Of a DNA stretch of 64,000 nucleotides, positions 52,145 to 60,407 are shown in pieces. Below the pieces are notes generated by a model that searched no databases, was not told the DNA's origin, and worked only from the letters and a program-made list of their open reading frames with translations. The position numbers and the translations under genes are program-made. Each line of letters opens with the position of its first letter. The stretch's first letter is position 1. The DNA comes from FEN-299 sp963727765 (GTDB lineage Bacteria; Acidobacteriota; Vicinamibacteria; Vicinamibacterales; Fen-181), in the NCBI GenBank assembly GCA_963727765.1, contig CAVSGZ010000007.1:62001-126000 (forward strand), read 5' to 3'.

Positions 52145-53296
52145 GTGACCACCTGGCGCATCGGCGTCATCATGAACGGCGTCACCGGCAGGATGGGCGC
52201 CAACCAGCATCTCCTGCGCTCGATCGATGCCATCCGCCGCGACGGCGGCATTGGTCTGCCCGACGGCAGCGTGATCGTGCCCACCCCAATTCTTGTCGGC
52301 CGCAACCCCGCGAAGCTCGAGGCGCTGGCTGCCCGTTCGGGAGGGCCGCCGTGGACCACCGATCTCGACACGGCGCTGGCCGACCCGGATTACGCTGTCT
52401 ACTTCGACGCGCAGACCACCGACCGGCGCGCGGCCGCTGTCCGGCGCGCGATTGCCGCAGGAAAGCACGTCTACTGCGAGAAGCCCGCCGCGGCGACGCT
52501 CGCCGAGGCCCTCGACCTCTACCGACTCGCCCGCGACGCGGGCGTCAAGCACGGCGTGGTTCAGGACAAGCTCTGGCTGCCGGGCATCATCGCCCTGAGG
52601 CGACTGTGCGCGAGCGGGTTTTTCGGGCGCATCCTGTCGGTCCGCGGCGAGTTCGGTTACTGGGTGTTCGAGGGAGACAGCATCCCCGCGCAGCGCCCGT
52701 CGTGGAACTACCGCGCCGAGGACGGCGGCGGGATCATCGCCGACATGTTCCCCCATTGGCGCTACCTGCTCGACGAAGTCTTCGGCCGGGTCACTGCCGT
52801 CTCGTGCCTCGGCGCCATGCACGTCGGCCGACGCTGGGACGAGGCCGGCCGGCCCTACGACTGCACCGCCGACGATGCGGCCTACGCGACGTTTGAACTC
52901 GAGGGCGGGATCATCGCCCAGTTCAACTCGTCGTGGTGCGTCCGCGTTCGCCGCGATGACCTGCTGACCATCCAGGTGGATGGCACGAAGGGTTCGGCGG
53001 TGGCCGGCCTGCGAAACTGCTGGGTGCAACCCGCCGCTTCCACTCCGCGGCCCGTGTGGAATCCCGATGTCGCGACGCAGGGAGACTACCGCGCCGACTG
53101 GCAGCGGCTGCCCGAAGTCGAGGGCCTCGGGAACGCTTTCCGGGTTCAGTGGGAGCTGTTCCTGCGGCACGTCGCATGCGGCGATCCGTTCACCTGGGAC
53201 CTGCTCGCGGGTGCGAGGGGTGTGCAACTGGCCGAGTTGGGGACCGAGTCCTGGCGAACGAGAAGCTGGGTGGCGGTGCCGCCGCTCAATCCGTGA
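52145..53296 (+). CDS. Gfo/Idh/MocA family oxidoreductase
   Basis: 383 residues from GTG 52145 (GAGGGGG upstream). NAD(P)-binding N-terminus, including VIMNGVTGRMGANQ instead of the usual GxGxxG; the conserved YCEKPAAATLAEALDL (EKP motif with catalytic Lys); and a C-terminal substrate domain (DMFPHWRYLLDEVFGRV). These enzymes oxidise or reduce sugars and inositols. The substrate in a uronate operon could be a keto-uronate. Seven bases to the SDR gene. Confidence 0.88.
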   Translation: MTTWRIGVIMNGVTGRMGANQHLLRSIDAIRRDGGIGLPDGSVIVPTPILVGRNPAKLEALAARSGGPPWTTDLDTALADPDYAVYFDAQTTDRRAAAVRRAIAAGKHVYCEKPAAATLAEALDLYRLARDAGVKHGVVQDKLWLPGIIALRRLCASGFFGRILSVRGEFGYWVFEGDSIPAQRPSWNYRAEDGGGIIADMFPHWRYLLDEVFGRVTAVSCLGAMHVGRRWDEAGRPYDCTADDAAYATFELEGGIIAQFNSSWCVRVRRDDLLTIQVDGTKGSAVAGLRNCWVQPAASTPRPVWNPDVATQGDYRADWQRLPEVEGLGNAFRVQWELFLRHVACGDPFTWDLLAGARGVQLAELGTESWRTRSWVAVPPLNP

Positions 53297-53303
53297 GGAG
53301 ACG

Positions 53304-54080
53304 ATGACACAGGCACGCGTGGCGCTTGTCACCGGGGGCACGCGCGGGATTGGCCTCGCCGTCGCCGAATGCCTGGCGCGCGAGCAGTTCGATCTGGCGG
53401 TGTGCGGGCGGCGGGAGGAGGAGGCTGTTGCCGGCGCCCTCCAGTCGCTGAGGCGCCAGGGCAGAGACGTTGTCTACTGCCGCTGCGACGTCGCAGACCG
53501 CGCGGCGCGCGAGGCGCTCGTGCAGTCGGTTCGCGACCGGTTCGGCCGCCTCCACGTCCTGGTCAACAACGCCGGGATCGCGCCGCCCGAGCGTCGCGAT
53601 CTCCTCGAGGCCTCCGAGGACAGCTTCGAGGCCGTGCTGCGCACGAACCTCCAGGGGCCGTATTTCCTCACCCAGGCCGTGGCGCGGTGGATGATCGATC
53701 AGCGGCGCGCTGACGCGTCCTTTCGCGGCTGCATCGTCAACGTCTCGTCGATTTCGGCGACGACCGCGTCGGTGAACCGCGGCGAGTACTGCGTCGCCAA
53801 GGCGGGCCTGGCCATGGCGACCCAACTCTGGGCGGCCAGGCTCGGCGAATGGAACATTCCGGTCTACGACGTCCGACCCGGCATCGTACGGACGGACATG
53901 AGCGCTGCAGCCGAGGCCAAGTACGACCGCCTGATCGCCGACGGCCTGCTCGTCCAGCCGCGCTGGGGGCTGCCCGATGATGTTGGGCGCGCCGTAGCGA
54001 TGCTCGCGCGGGGCGACCTGGCGTACTCGACGGGCCAGGTGCTCATGATCGATGGCGGCTTCAACGTGCGCCGGCTGTGA
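53304..54080 (+). CDS. Short-chain dehydrogenase/reductase, possible DKI/keto-uronate reductase
   Basis: 258 residues, classical SDR: TGGTRGIG, NNAG at about residue 90, catalytic Ser in NVSSIS, GEYCVAKAG (YxxxK). NADPH preference is suggested by the Arg pair in CGRREEE. In comparable loci SDRs reduce DKI or 3-keto-uronates to KDG. The last 20 bases overlap the end of the facing UroD-like gene. Confidence 0.85.
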   Translation: MTQARVALVTGGTRGIGLAVAECLAREQFDLAVCGRREEEAVAGALQSLRRQGRDVVYCRCDVADRAAREALVQSVRDRFGRLHVLVNNAGIAPPERRDLLEASEDSFEAVLRTNLQGPYFLTQAVARWMIDQRRADASFRGCIVNVSSISATTASVNRGEYCVAKAGLAMATQLWAARLGEWNIPVYDVRPGIVRTDMSAAAEAKYDRLIADGLLVQPRWGLPDDVGRAVAMLARGDLAYSTGQVLMIDGGFNVRRL

Positions 54081-55194
54081 CGTCGCGCGGGGGATAAACG
54101 CACTCGCGCGCCTCGTCCGCGAACGCGCGCAGGAGGGCGTCGTCGGCCTCGAAGAAATGGTCGGACGGCGCCAGGATGTAGCCGCCCCCGCCTCCAGCAT
54201 CTTCGAACAACCGGCGCACGGCCTGTCGGGTTTGGTTTTCCGGGCAGCCGACGAAATCGTTGAACTGGTCGAAGCCGCCGATCATGCACACGCGGGCGCC
54301 CACGAGCCGTTTCGCCTCTGCCATCCTCGTGTCTCCACCCATAGCCGGCGGAGTGAACGTCTCCATCGCGTCGGGGCCCATCTCCGCAATCCGCTCGAGA
54401 AATGGCATCATCCCCCCGCACGTGTGGTAGACGATGCGCAGGCCGGACTGGTGGGCGGCCGCGATGAGCGGGGCGTCGAACGGGGCGACGAAGCGGTCGA
54501 AGATCGGCGGCGAGATGACCGTGGACGACGCGTCGCCGCCGCCGAGTTCGACAAGGTCGAACGCCGAGCCGCGGGCCGACTGGAGGAAGCGGAGCTTCGG
54601 GCGCTGGAGGAATGCCAGCAGCGCGCCGACCCAGCCTGCGTCGTTGAAGGTGGCGAGGATCAGCGGTTCAATTCCGAACAACACCGCCGCGTCCTGCCAG
54701 CAGCCGGGTTGACCGTAGACTGGGAATCCCGGCACCGCGCCACGGACGATCCCACGATCGCCGAACTCGGCGGCGGCCGCGGCGACGGCCGCGACATCGC
54801 AGATGGGCTCCAGGTCGATCGCGGTGAGGACATCGAGGTCGCGCTTGTCTTTGAGCAGGCGCTCCCGCACCCAGGCCGTCCGGCCGTCGTCCTGCAGCAG
54901 GGTCGTGAGCGTGCCGCGCGGTGTCACGAAGCGGTAGCGTGTCGTCTTGTAGTCGGGGTCGGCGACCTCCTCCGCCTCGAGGCGCCAGGCGGGGCCGCCG
55001 GCCTCGATCGGGCGGCGCAGCGGCGTCGTCCAGTGGATCGCATCGAGGCCGTAGCGGTCGAAGAACTCGATCTCGGTGGCGCAACCGGCCTGCCGGAGGA
55101 ACGACGGCATCAGGTGGTGCGTCGTGGCCGGCAGACGGTCGGGGACGCCGCGATCGAGGGCGGTGAGCAGTCGCCGGCGAGACGTCCAGCTCAT
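54061..55194 (-). CDS. UroD-like protein with HxCG zinc-type motif
   Basis: 377 residues of the UroD/methyl-cobalamin methyltransferase superfamily. Near residue 260 it carries RIVYHTCGGMMPFLERI, the HxCG motif that binds zinc in MtaA/MtbA-type methyltransferases, and the C-terminal GGGGYILAPSDHF loop. The real UroD active-site Asp/Tyr surroundings are not evident, and no heme genes are near. So I read it as a methyltransferase-like or other enzyme of glycan catabolism. Last gene of the minus-strand operon; start overlaps the upstream stop (ATGA). Confidence 0.75.
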   Translation of the reverse strand: MSWTSRRRLLTALDRGVPDRLPATTHHLMPSFLRQAGCATEIEFFDRYGLDAIHWTTPLRRPIEAGGPAWRLEAEEVADPDYKTTRYRFVTPRGTLTTLLQDDGRTAWVRERLLKDKRDLDVLTAIDLEPICDVAAVAAAAAEFGDRGIVRGAVPGFPVYGQPGCWQDAAVLFGIEPLILATFNDAGWVGALLAFLQRPKLRFLQSARGSAFDLVELGGGDASSTVISPPIFDRFVAPFDAPLIAAAHQSGLRIVYHTCGGMMPFLERIAEMGPDAMETFTPPAMGGDTRMAEAKRLVGARVCMIGGFDQFNDFVGCPENQTRQAVRRLFEDAGGGGGYILAPSDHFFEADDALLRAFADEARECVYPPRDVTAGAR

Positions 55195-57494
55195 CCCATC
55201 ACCTGGCCGGCCATCCGCATCATGTAGTCGTGGTCGATGTAGGGGTCGTCGTCTTTGTGCCGCTCCATCAGCGCGAGCCGCGTGGTGAGGAGGGCGTGAA
55301 GGTTGCGGCCGTGAATCAGCGGCGACTCGCCGAGGTCGGTCGTCGCCATGAACTCCACTGGGCCGTCGATAAGCGATAGCAGGCGCCGCGTGTTCTCCAT
55401 CTCGCGCTCGATCGCGTCGGCGAGGCGGGCGCAGTGACGGGCCTTCGACGTGTCATCGGCAGCCTCGAGCCACCCGTAGACGCTCGCCACCCAGGCGGCG
55501 AGGTTGCGCTGCGTTTCGAGCCAGCAGCGGAGCGCCTTCAAGCGCGCCAGTTGGTCGGTGATGACGCCCGGCTTGCCGAGTTCCGCGGCCGCGCCGGAGA
55601 GCGGCTCGAGACGCGCGATCGCCGCGTCGAGCGGAGCGAAGACGCGGGCATCCATCCGCTCCACGTCCCTGCTCGCCTGCGCCGGCTCGATCAGGCGGAA
55701 CAGCACGTCGCGGCTCAGGTCCACGTTGTTCGGGTTGTGCGGGGTGGTGCACATGAAGCGCTCGTAGTACGCGCGCTCCTCCGCGGGGATCGCCTCGATG
55801 TTCGGCACCAGCGGTCGCGCCCAGAGGCGGTACCACGCAAAGCCGATCGTCGAGTAGAGCGTGCAGATGTTCGGAAACGAGAGGATCGCGTCCTCGGCGA
55901 GGCGCCACGCATCGATGAGCGCCGGGGCATGTTCGTCGCCAGCCCAGGCGCGCGCTAGGCGGTCGATTTCGGCGTCGATGTCCATCCCGGGATCGAACTC
56001 GAAACGGCGGAGGATCTCGTGGTTGACGTTGAACGGCACGATTTCGGGCGGACACGTGCCGCCAATCTGGGCGAGCTCCCGCACGCCGTTTCGATGGAGC
56101 AGGGCGAGGCGCGTGTGGGTCAGCGTCGGGTACGGCACGCCCAAGAGCGGCGCGAACATCTGGTGCGGGCCGACCGCGGTGTAGAAGTGAGCGGCGGACG
56201 ACCGACCGCGAAGATCCGCCATCAGGGTCCGCTCACGCTCGTCGAACGCCTGCTGAAAAATCGTGCCGCTGTTGATCGAATGCGAATCGGGGTAGCGCGG
56301 GTGCGTGTAGGGCATCTGCCAGCCCCGAGCCACCAGCGACGTCGTCTCCACCTCCACGCCGTCGCCGAGACCCTTCCAGAGCGTGTCGTGCTCGCCCATG
56401 AACGACTCGAGGCGAGTGATCACGCGGAAGCCGGGCGACACGGTGCGGGCTGCGTCGCGGAGCGTGCGGAAGAAGAGGAGCGCGTGCTCGCCGGCGACGC
56501 GGGCGATGGCGTCGTGGTCGCGCCATTCGCGGACCATGTAGGGGCCGCCGTTGCGCCCGACGTAGAGCGACGTCGTGTGCTCGAAGCCCGAGCCGCTGTC
56601 GTTGGTCCAGATGGTCAGGAACCCGAGATCCGGGACTTCCGCGAGCAGCTTCGTGAGCATCTCCGCGTAGTGGTCGCGGACCAGCGGGTGGGCCAGTGTC
56701 ATCGTGTAGCGCGGCTTGAACGAGCGGAAGGGATGGTCCACGCGGGCGCCGCGGAGCATCGGGTACCTGGCGAAGAACTCCTCCGGCACCGACCGCGGTT
56801 CGAAGCAGAGCAGGCCCGGGATGAGGCCGTACTTGCGGGCCAGGGCGGCGTTTCGCTTGAGGAACGCCAGGTTCGCCGACAGGTAGTAGGGAGGATAGAG
56901 CCCGCAGTTCAGCGAGGAGTCGATGAACTGATCGAGCGCGGGGCAATAGGTATAGAACATCGGGTACACCTCGCCCTTGGGTCCTGTCTCGAGGCTCATG
57001 GGATAGGCGAGGCCGTTCACCTCGATGTGGGTGAAGCCTGACGTGGCCAGGCGCCGCACGTAGGTATCTCGATTGAGGCCGTGCTGGATGCGGGCCTCTT
57101 GCGTCAGGAAGATGTCGTAGCACGAGCGGTTCCAGCTGAACGTCGGTTGGACCAGCAGCGCGCCGCCGGCAGGAAGCGGTTGTTCGCCGAGGACGTCAAA
57201 GACGTACATGGCGGCACCGAACAGGCCGGGAGCGGCTGTCGACTCGAGCAGGCCGGAGCCGTCCTCGCCGAACTCGGCCCGCACCGGCGCCGGGCCGTCG
57301 GAGGCGGCGCCCTGCGGCGCGCCCGCGACCCTGATGCGGAAAACTCCGGATTCGGCTCTGCCGGCTGTGGAGCCGACGGAGACCGGAGCACCGCTTCTCC
57401 GCTGCAGGTCCTCCGCCACCGTGCGGCACACGAGCGGGCAGCCCTCGTCGAGCGTGATCTCGCGAATGCGAGCGAGTGCTTCTGCGACTGTCAT
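55191..57494 (-). CDS. Putative glycoside hydrolase of TIM-barrel type (GH67/GH20-like layout)
   Basis: 767 residues, no signal peptide. An N-terminal alpha/beta domain (about 1-110) ends in PGLFGAAMYVFDVLGE, a layout seen before the barrel of GH67, GH20 and GH84 enzymes. The barrel then starts with FSWNRSCYDIFLTQEAR and contains WTNDSGSGFEHTT, a candidate catalytic region, and a helical C-terminal domain. I cannot place it in a defined family; the context suggests a uronic- or amino-sugar glycosidase. Coupled to the UroD-like gene by ATGA and 34 bases after the aminotransferase. Confidence 0.5.
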   Translation of the reverse strand: MTVAEALARIREITLDEGCPLVCRTVAEDLQRRSGAPVSVGSTAGRAESGVFRIRVAGAPQGAASDGPAPVRAEFGEDGSGLLESTAAPGLFGAAMYVFDVLGEQPLPAGGALLVQPTFSWNRSCYDIFLTQEARIQHGLNRDTYVRRLATSGFTHIEVNGLAYPMSLETGPKGEVYPMFYTYCPALDQFIDSSLNCGLYPPYYLSANLAFLKRNAALARKYGLIPGLLCFEPRSVPEEFFARYPMLRGARVDHPFRSFKPRYTMTLAHPLVRDHYAEMLTKLLAEVPDLGFLTIWTNDSGSGFEHTTSLYVGRNGGPYMVREWRDHDAIARVAGEHALLFFRTLRDAARTVSPGFRVITRLESFMGEHDTLWKGLGDGVEVETTSLVARGWQMPYTHPRYPDSHSINSGTIFQQAFDERERTLMADLRGRSSAAHFYTAVGPHQMFAPLLGVPYPTLTHTRLALLHRNGVRELAQIGGTCPPEIVPFNVNHEILRRFEFDPGMDIDAEIDRLARAWAGDEHAPALIDAWRLAEDAILSFPNICTLYSTIGFAWYRLWARPLVPNIEAIPAEERAYYERFMCTTPHNPNNVDLSRDVLFRLIEPAQASRDVERMDARVFAPLDAAIARLEPLSGAAAELGKPGVITDQLARLKALRCWLETQRNLAAWVASVYGWLEAADDTSKARHCARLADAIEREMENTRRLLSLIDGPVEFMATTDLGESPLIHGRNLHALLTTRLALMERHKDDDPYIDHDYMMRMAGQVMG

Positions 57495-57528
57495 AACGTC
57501 AATCCGTCACATCAGATAGCGCAGGGCT

Positions 57529-58818
57529 TCAGCCCTGCGCCTGGACCGCGACCTCCCTGATCAGCCTGTCCACTTCCGCGTCGGTGTTGCAGACGTGGAA
57601 GGACGCGCGAACGGCGTCGAGCCCCGCTTCGGTCACGCTGCGGACGCGGAGGCGTCGCCCGGTCAGCGCACCTGCCACCTGCCGGTTGTCGCGCCCGGGA
57701 ATCCTGAACGTCACCATGGCCGATCGGGCCTCGGGCTCGGCCGGCGAGAGCAGGTCCACTGACTTCTGCGCCTGGAGCGCGCTGCGGAACCGCTCGGCCA
57801 TCGCCTGGTTGTGCTGCCAGATCCTCGGCAGGCCGAGGGCCGCGACGAAGTCCATCGCCGATTCGATGCCGTAGATGAGCGCGGCGTTCTGTGTCCCGTA
57901 CTCAAACCGCTGAGCCTCGGTTCGAAGCGTCAGCTTCCGTTCCGCCAGCGACGTCGCCTGGTCCGAGTAGGCGCCGAGGACGACCGACCCCACCTCCGGC
58001 AGGCGGTCCTTCCGGACGTACAGAATGCCCGTCCGTTTCGGGCCCATCAGGAACTTGTGGCAGCTTGCGGCGTAGCAGTGTGCGCCGGTTGCCGCGATGT
58101 CGATCGGAAACTGCGCCAGCGACTGCGCGCCATCCAGGGCGAACCACACGCGCCGCTCGGCGGCGAGGCGGCCGATCTCGGCCACCGGCAGGATCTGCCC
58201 GGTCGTGCACGTCACGTGACTGACGAAGATCAGACGCGTGCGAGGCGTCAGCAGCGCGCGAATGCGTTCCACGCTGCCCGTCCGGGTGCCGAGGTCGGGC
58301 TCGAATGTCCGCACGACGATGCCGGCGGTGCTGATCTTGTGGAGCAGCGGGATGACCAGCGCCGGGTGTTCGTGCGTCGAGGTGATGACCTCGTCGCCAG
58401 CCTCGAGCGGCAGGCCGTTGAGGACGATGTTGATGCCCTCGGTGGCCGTGCTCACCAGCGCGATTTCTCCTGCCGAGCACGAGGGCCCCAGCAGCGACGC
58501 GCACTTGCCGCGAATCCGCGTCCAGTCACTCTCGCTGTGGCCCGGGCTTGGAGACCGTTCCTCCCTGTCCATCTCCGACTTGACCCGGTCGCTGACCGCG
58601 CGCGGCGAGGCACCAAGTCCTGCGGTGTTGAAATACGCGTAGTCAGCCGGGAGTTGGAACTGCTGCCGAAGATCGCGCCACGGGTCTGACGTCGCCTGGA
58701 GGCGGTGCGCGACGTCACTCGCAACAGTGCCGGCCGCATCGGGCGGGAGCATCAAGGCGCCGGCGGCAGCACCGAGGCCCGCCAGGAAGCCGCGTCGTTC
58801 GATCATCGTGTCCGCCAT
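57529..58818 (-). CDS. Class V aminotransferase-like PLP enzyme with Tat-type signal
   Basis: 429 residues. The N-terminus MADTMIERRGFLAGLGAAAG has a twin-arginine motif (ERRGFLAGL) and hydrophobic stretch, so export by Tat is likely. The isopenicillin-N epimerase/class V fold follows: STATEGINIVLNGLP, HEHPALVIPLLH, THVTC-type VSHVTCTTGQI, FALDGAQSLAQFPID, and the PLP Lys in SCHKFLMGPKRTGIL. An exported PLP enzyme is plausible because Tat carries folded, cofactor-loaded proteins. Function in the operon unclear; amino-sugar or amino-acid substituents are candidates. TGATG coupling with the upstream gene. Confidence 0.82.
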   Translation of the reverse strand: MADTMIERRGFLAGLGAAAGALMLPPDAAGTVASDVAHRLQATSDPWRDLRQQFQLPADYAYFNTAGLGASPRAVSDRVKSEMDREERSPSPGHSESDWTRIRGKCASLLGPSCSAGEIALVSTATEGINIVLNGLPLEAGDEVITSTHEHPALVIPLLHKISTAGIVVRTFEPDLGTRTGSVERIRALLTPRTRLIFVSHVTCTTGQILPVAEIGRLAAERRVWFALDGAQSLAQFPIDIAATGAHCYAASCHKFLMGPKRTGILYVRKDRLPEVGSVVLGAYSDQATSLAERKLTLRTEAQRFEYGTQNAALIYGIESAMDFVAALGLPRIWQHNQAMAERFRSALQAQKSVDLLSPAEPEARSAMVTFRIPGRDNRQVAGALTGRRLRVRSVTEAGLDAVRASFHVCNTDAEVDRLIREVAVQAQG

Positions 58819-60407
58819 CACTGAAGTGCGATCGTGAAGCCGGCGGTTCCGTCCACGTGAGTCTCGAAGTCGGCGTACCGGCTGGCCTCGACCACGGACT
58901 GGGCGAACGGCACATCGCGCGCGCCATGCCGCACAGCGCAAACGTCTGAGCCGGCCGGGAGCAGCACGTGGAGCCGCACGTCGGCCGCGGCCGCCTCGAC
59001 CTCGATATCGATCCGGTCGCCGGCGTGCCGGAACGAGTAGCCGATCCCCCGCCCCGACGCCGCGTAGCGGACCGACGCCTCCGCTTCGGAGAGGCCGGCG
59101 GCCACCCATCGCGGCGCCAGCGTCACCGCGTCAAAACCGCAGCCGTCGTCCACGATCCCCGCGAGGCCTTCGACCAGCGCCCAGAGCATGGCGCTCGATC
59201 CCCACCCGTCGGTGGGCAGCGCCTCCGGGCTCGTGCTGGTCTCGACGCTGGCCGCGGCCCCGTCGGGGAAATACCACAGGTAGGTCTCGCCCTTCGGCGA
59301 GATGAGCCGGTGGTACTGCTCGAGGATCTCGATGCCGTACGCTTCGAACCCGTGCTCGAAAGCCGCGCGGGCCAGCTCGCCGCCGACGAGCGGCATGATC
59401 CCGCCATTGCAGTAGGCCCCGGCGACCAGGCGCTCGTCGCCGAAGATGCCGTCGGGAAACGGCGGGTCGATGGCAAACCACTCCGCGAACGCGCCGGTGG
59501 ACTGGCGCCGGCGAAGGTACTCGCGGAGGATCGACGCCGCCTGCTCGTGGTCGGCCACCCCGCGGTTAACGTCCATCGGGTTGCTCAGGCTGAGCTGCGA
59601 CGACTCGTCCACGCCCTCGATGGTGACCGGCGTCAGCTTCACGAAGTGCGTGTAGAAGCGACCGTTCCAGCACGCCCGATTGAGGTTGGTCCGAATCTCG
59701 ACCGCACGGTCTTCCCAATACGCGCCGCGCGCGGCGTCACCGAGGCGTCGGCAAAGCCTCGCCAACAGGCGATACGCCTCGTAGTAGCCGCTGTTGTCGC
59801 CGTGCATCAGGCCCCAGTACGTGTCGTCGGTAATCTGGAACTGCAGCCAGTCGTGCCGTCCTGCCGTGTACGCGAAATCCCAGGTGTCGATGGTGTAGGC
59901 CCGCTTCACGAGGCCGTGCGTCTCGTCCCAGTACCACGGGTGGTTCCGGATGTAGGCCATCGCCCGCTCGAGGCTGGGCAGCAGACCGCGAATCCAGGCG
60001 TCGTCGCCCGACGCCTGCCAGGCGAGGTAGGCGCCCTTGACGAAGCGATACTCGACGTCGGCCTCGACCGGGACGCGCACGTACTTCGTCCAGTTCTCGC
60101 GTTCGCTCGGCGGCTTCTCGGGAAACGTCGTGTAGTAATCGAATACGCGACCCGTCGCGGCCTGCGTGTCGGCGAAGTGCTGCACGGCGCTCGTGAGGTC
60201 GGGCTCGAAGTACCGGAACCCGCGCATCATGTCGCTGTGGTCGCGGATCCAGATCGACTTGGCGTCGGGCGTGCGGTAGCCGCGGATCCGCCGGCCGTCG
60301 ATCGTCAGGTCCAGCCGGTCGTGCTCCAGGAACGCCCGGACCGCGGGGTAGAGGTCGTCGAACGCCGGCCGCCCGGTTCTGATCGAGACCTCACTTGCTT
60401 GGCGCAT
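58818..60407 (-). CDS. (alpha/alpha)-toroid glycoside hydrolase-like protein
   Basis: 529 residues without a signal peptide. Features fit the MGH1/GH63-like toroid: SIWIRDHSDMMRGFRYF, TYWGLMHGDNSGYYEAYRLL, LNRACWNGRFYTHFV, and a late TDGWGSSAMLWALVEGLAG. The last 150 residues look like a beta-domain. It probably cleaves a glycosidic bond of the oligosaccharide made by the heparinase-like lyase. The ATG overlaps the lyase stop by 17 bases. Confidence 0.72.
   Translation of the reverse strand: MRQASEVSIRTGRPAFDDLYPAVRAFLEHDRLDLTIDGRRIRGYRTPDAKSIWIRDHSDMMRGFRYFEPDLTSAVQHFADTQAATGRVFDYYTTFPEKPPSERENWTKYVRVPVEADVEYRFVKGAYLAWQASGDDAWIRGLLPSLERAMAYIRNHPWYWDETHGLVKRAYTIDTWDFAYTAGRHDWLQFQITDDTYWGLMHGDNSGYYEAYRLLARLCRRLGDAARGAYWEDRAVEIRTNLNRACWNGRFYTHFVKLTPVTIEGVDESSQLSLSNPMDVNRGVADHEQAASILREYLRRRQSTGAFAEWFAIDPPFPDGIFGDERLVAGAYCNGGIMPLVGGELARAAFEHGFEAYGIEILEQYHRLISPKGETYLWYFPDGAAASVETSTSPEALPTDGWGSSAMLWALVEGLAGIVDDGCGFDAVTLAPRWVAAGLSEAEASVRYAASGRGIGYSFRHAGDRIDIEVEAAAADVRLHVLLPAGSDVCAVRHGARDVPFAQSVVEASRYADFETHVDGTAGFTIALQ

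Noticed and set aside
54061..55194. UroD-like proteins as true heme-pathway uroporphyrinogen decarboxylases
   Set aside because: No heme genes nearby, the motif is of the methyltransferase type, and both sit in a polysaccharide operon.
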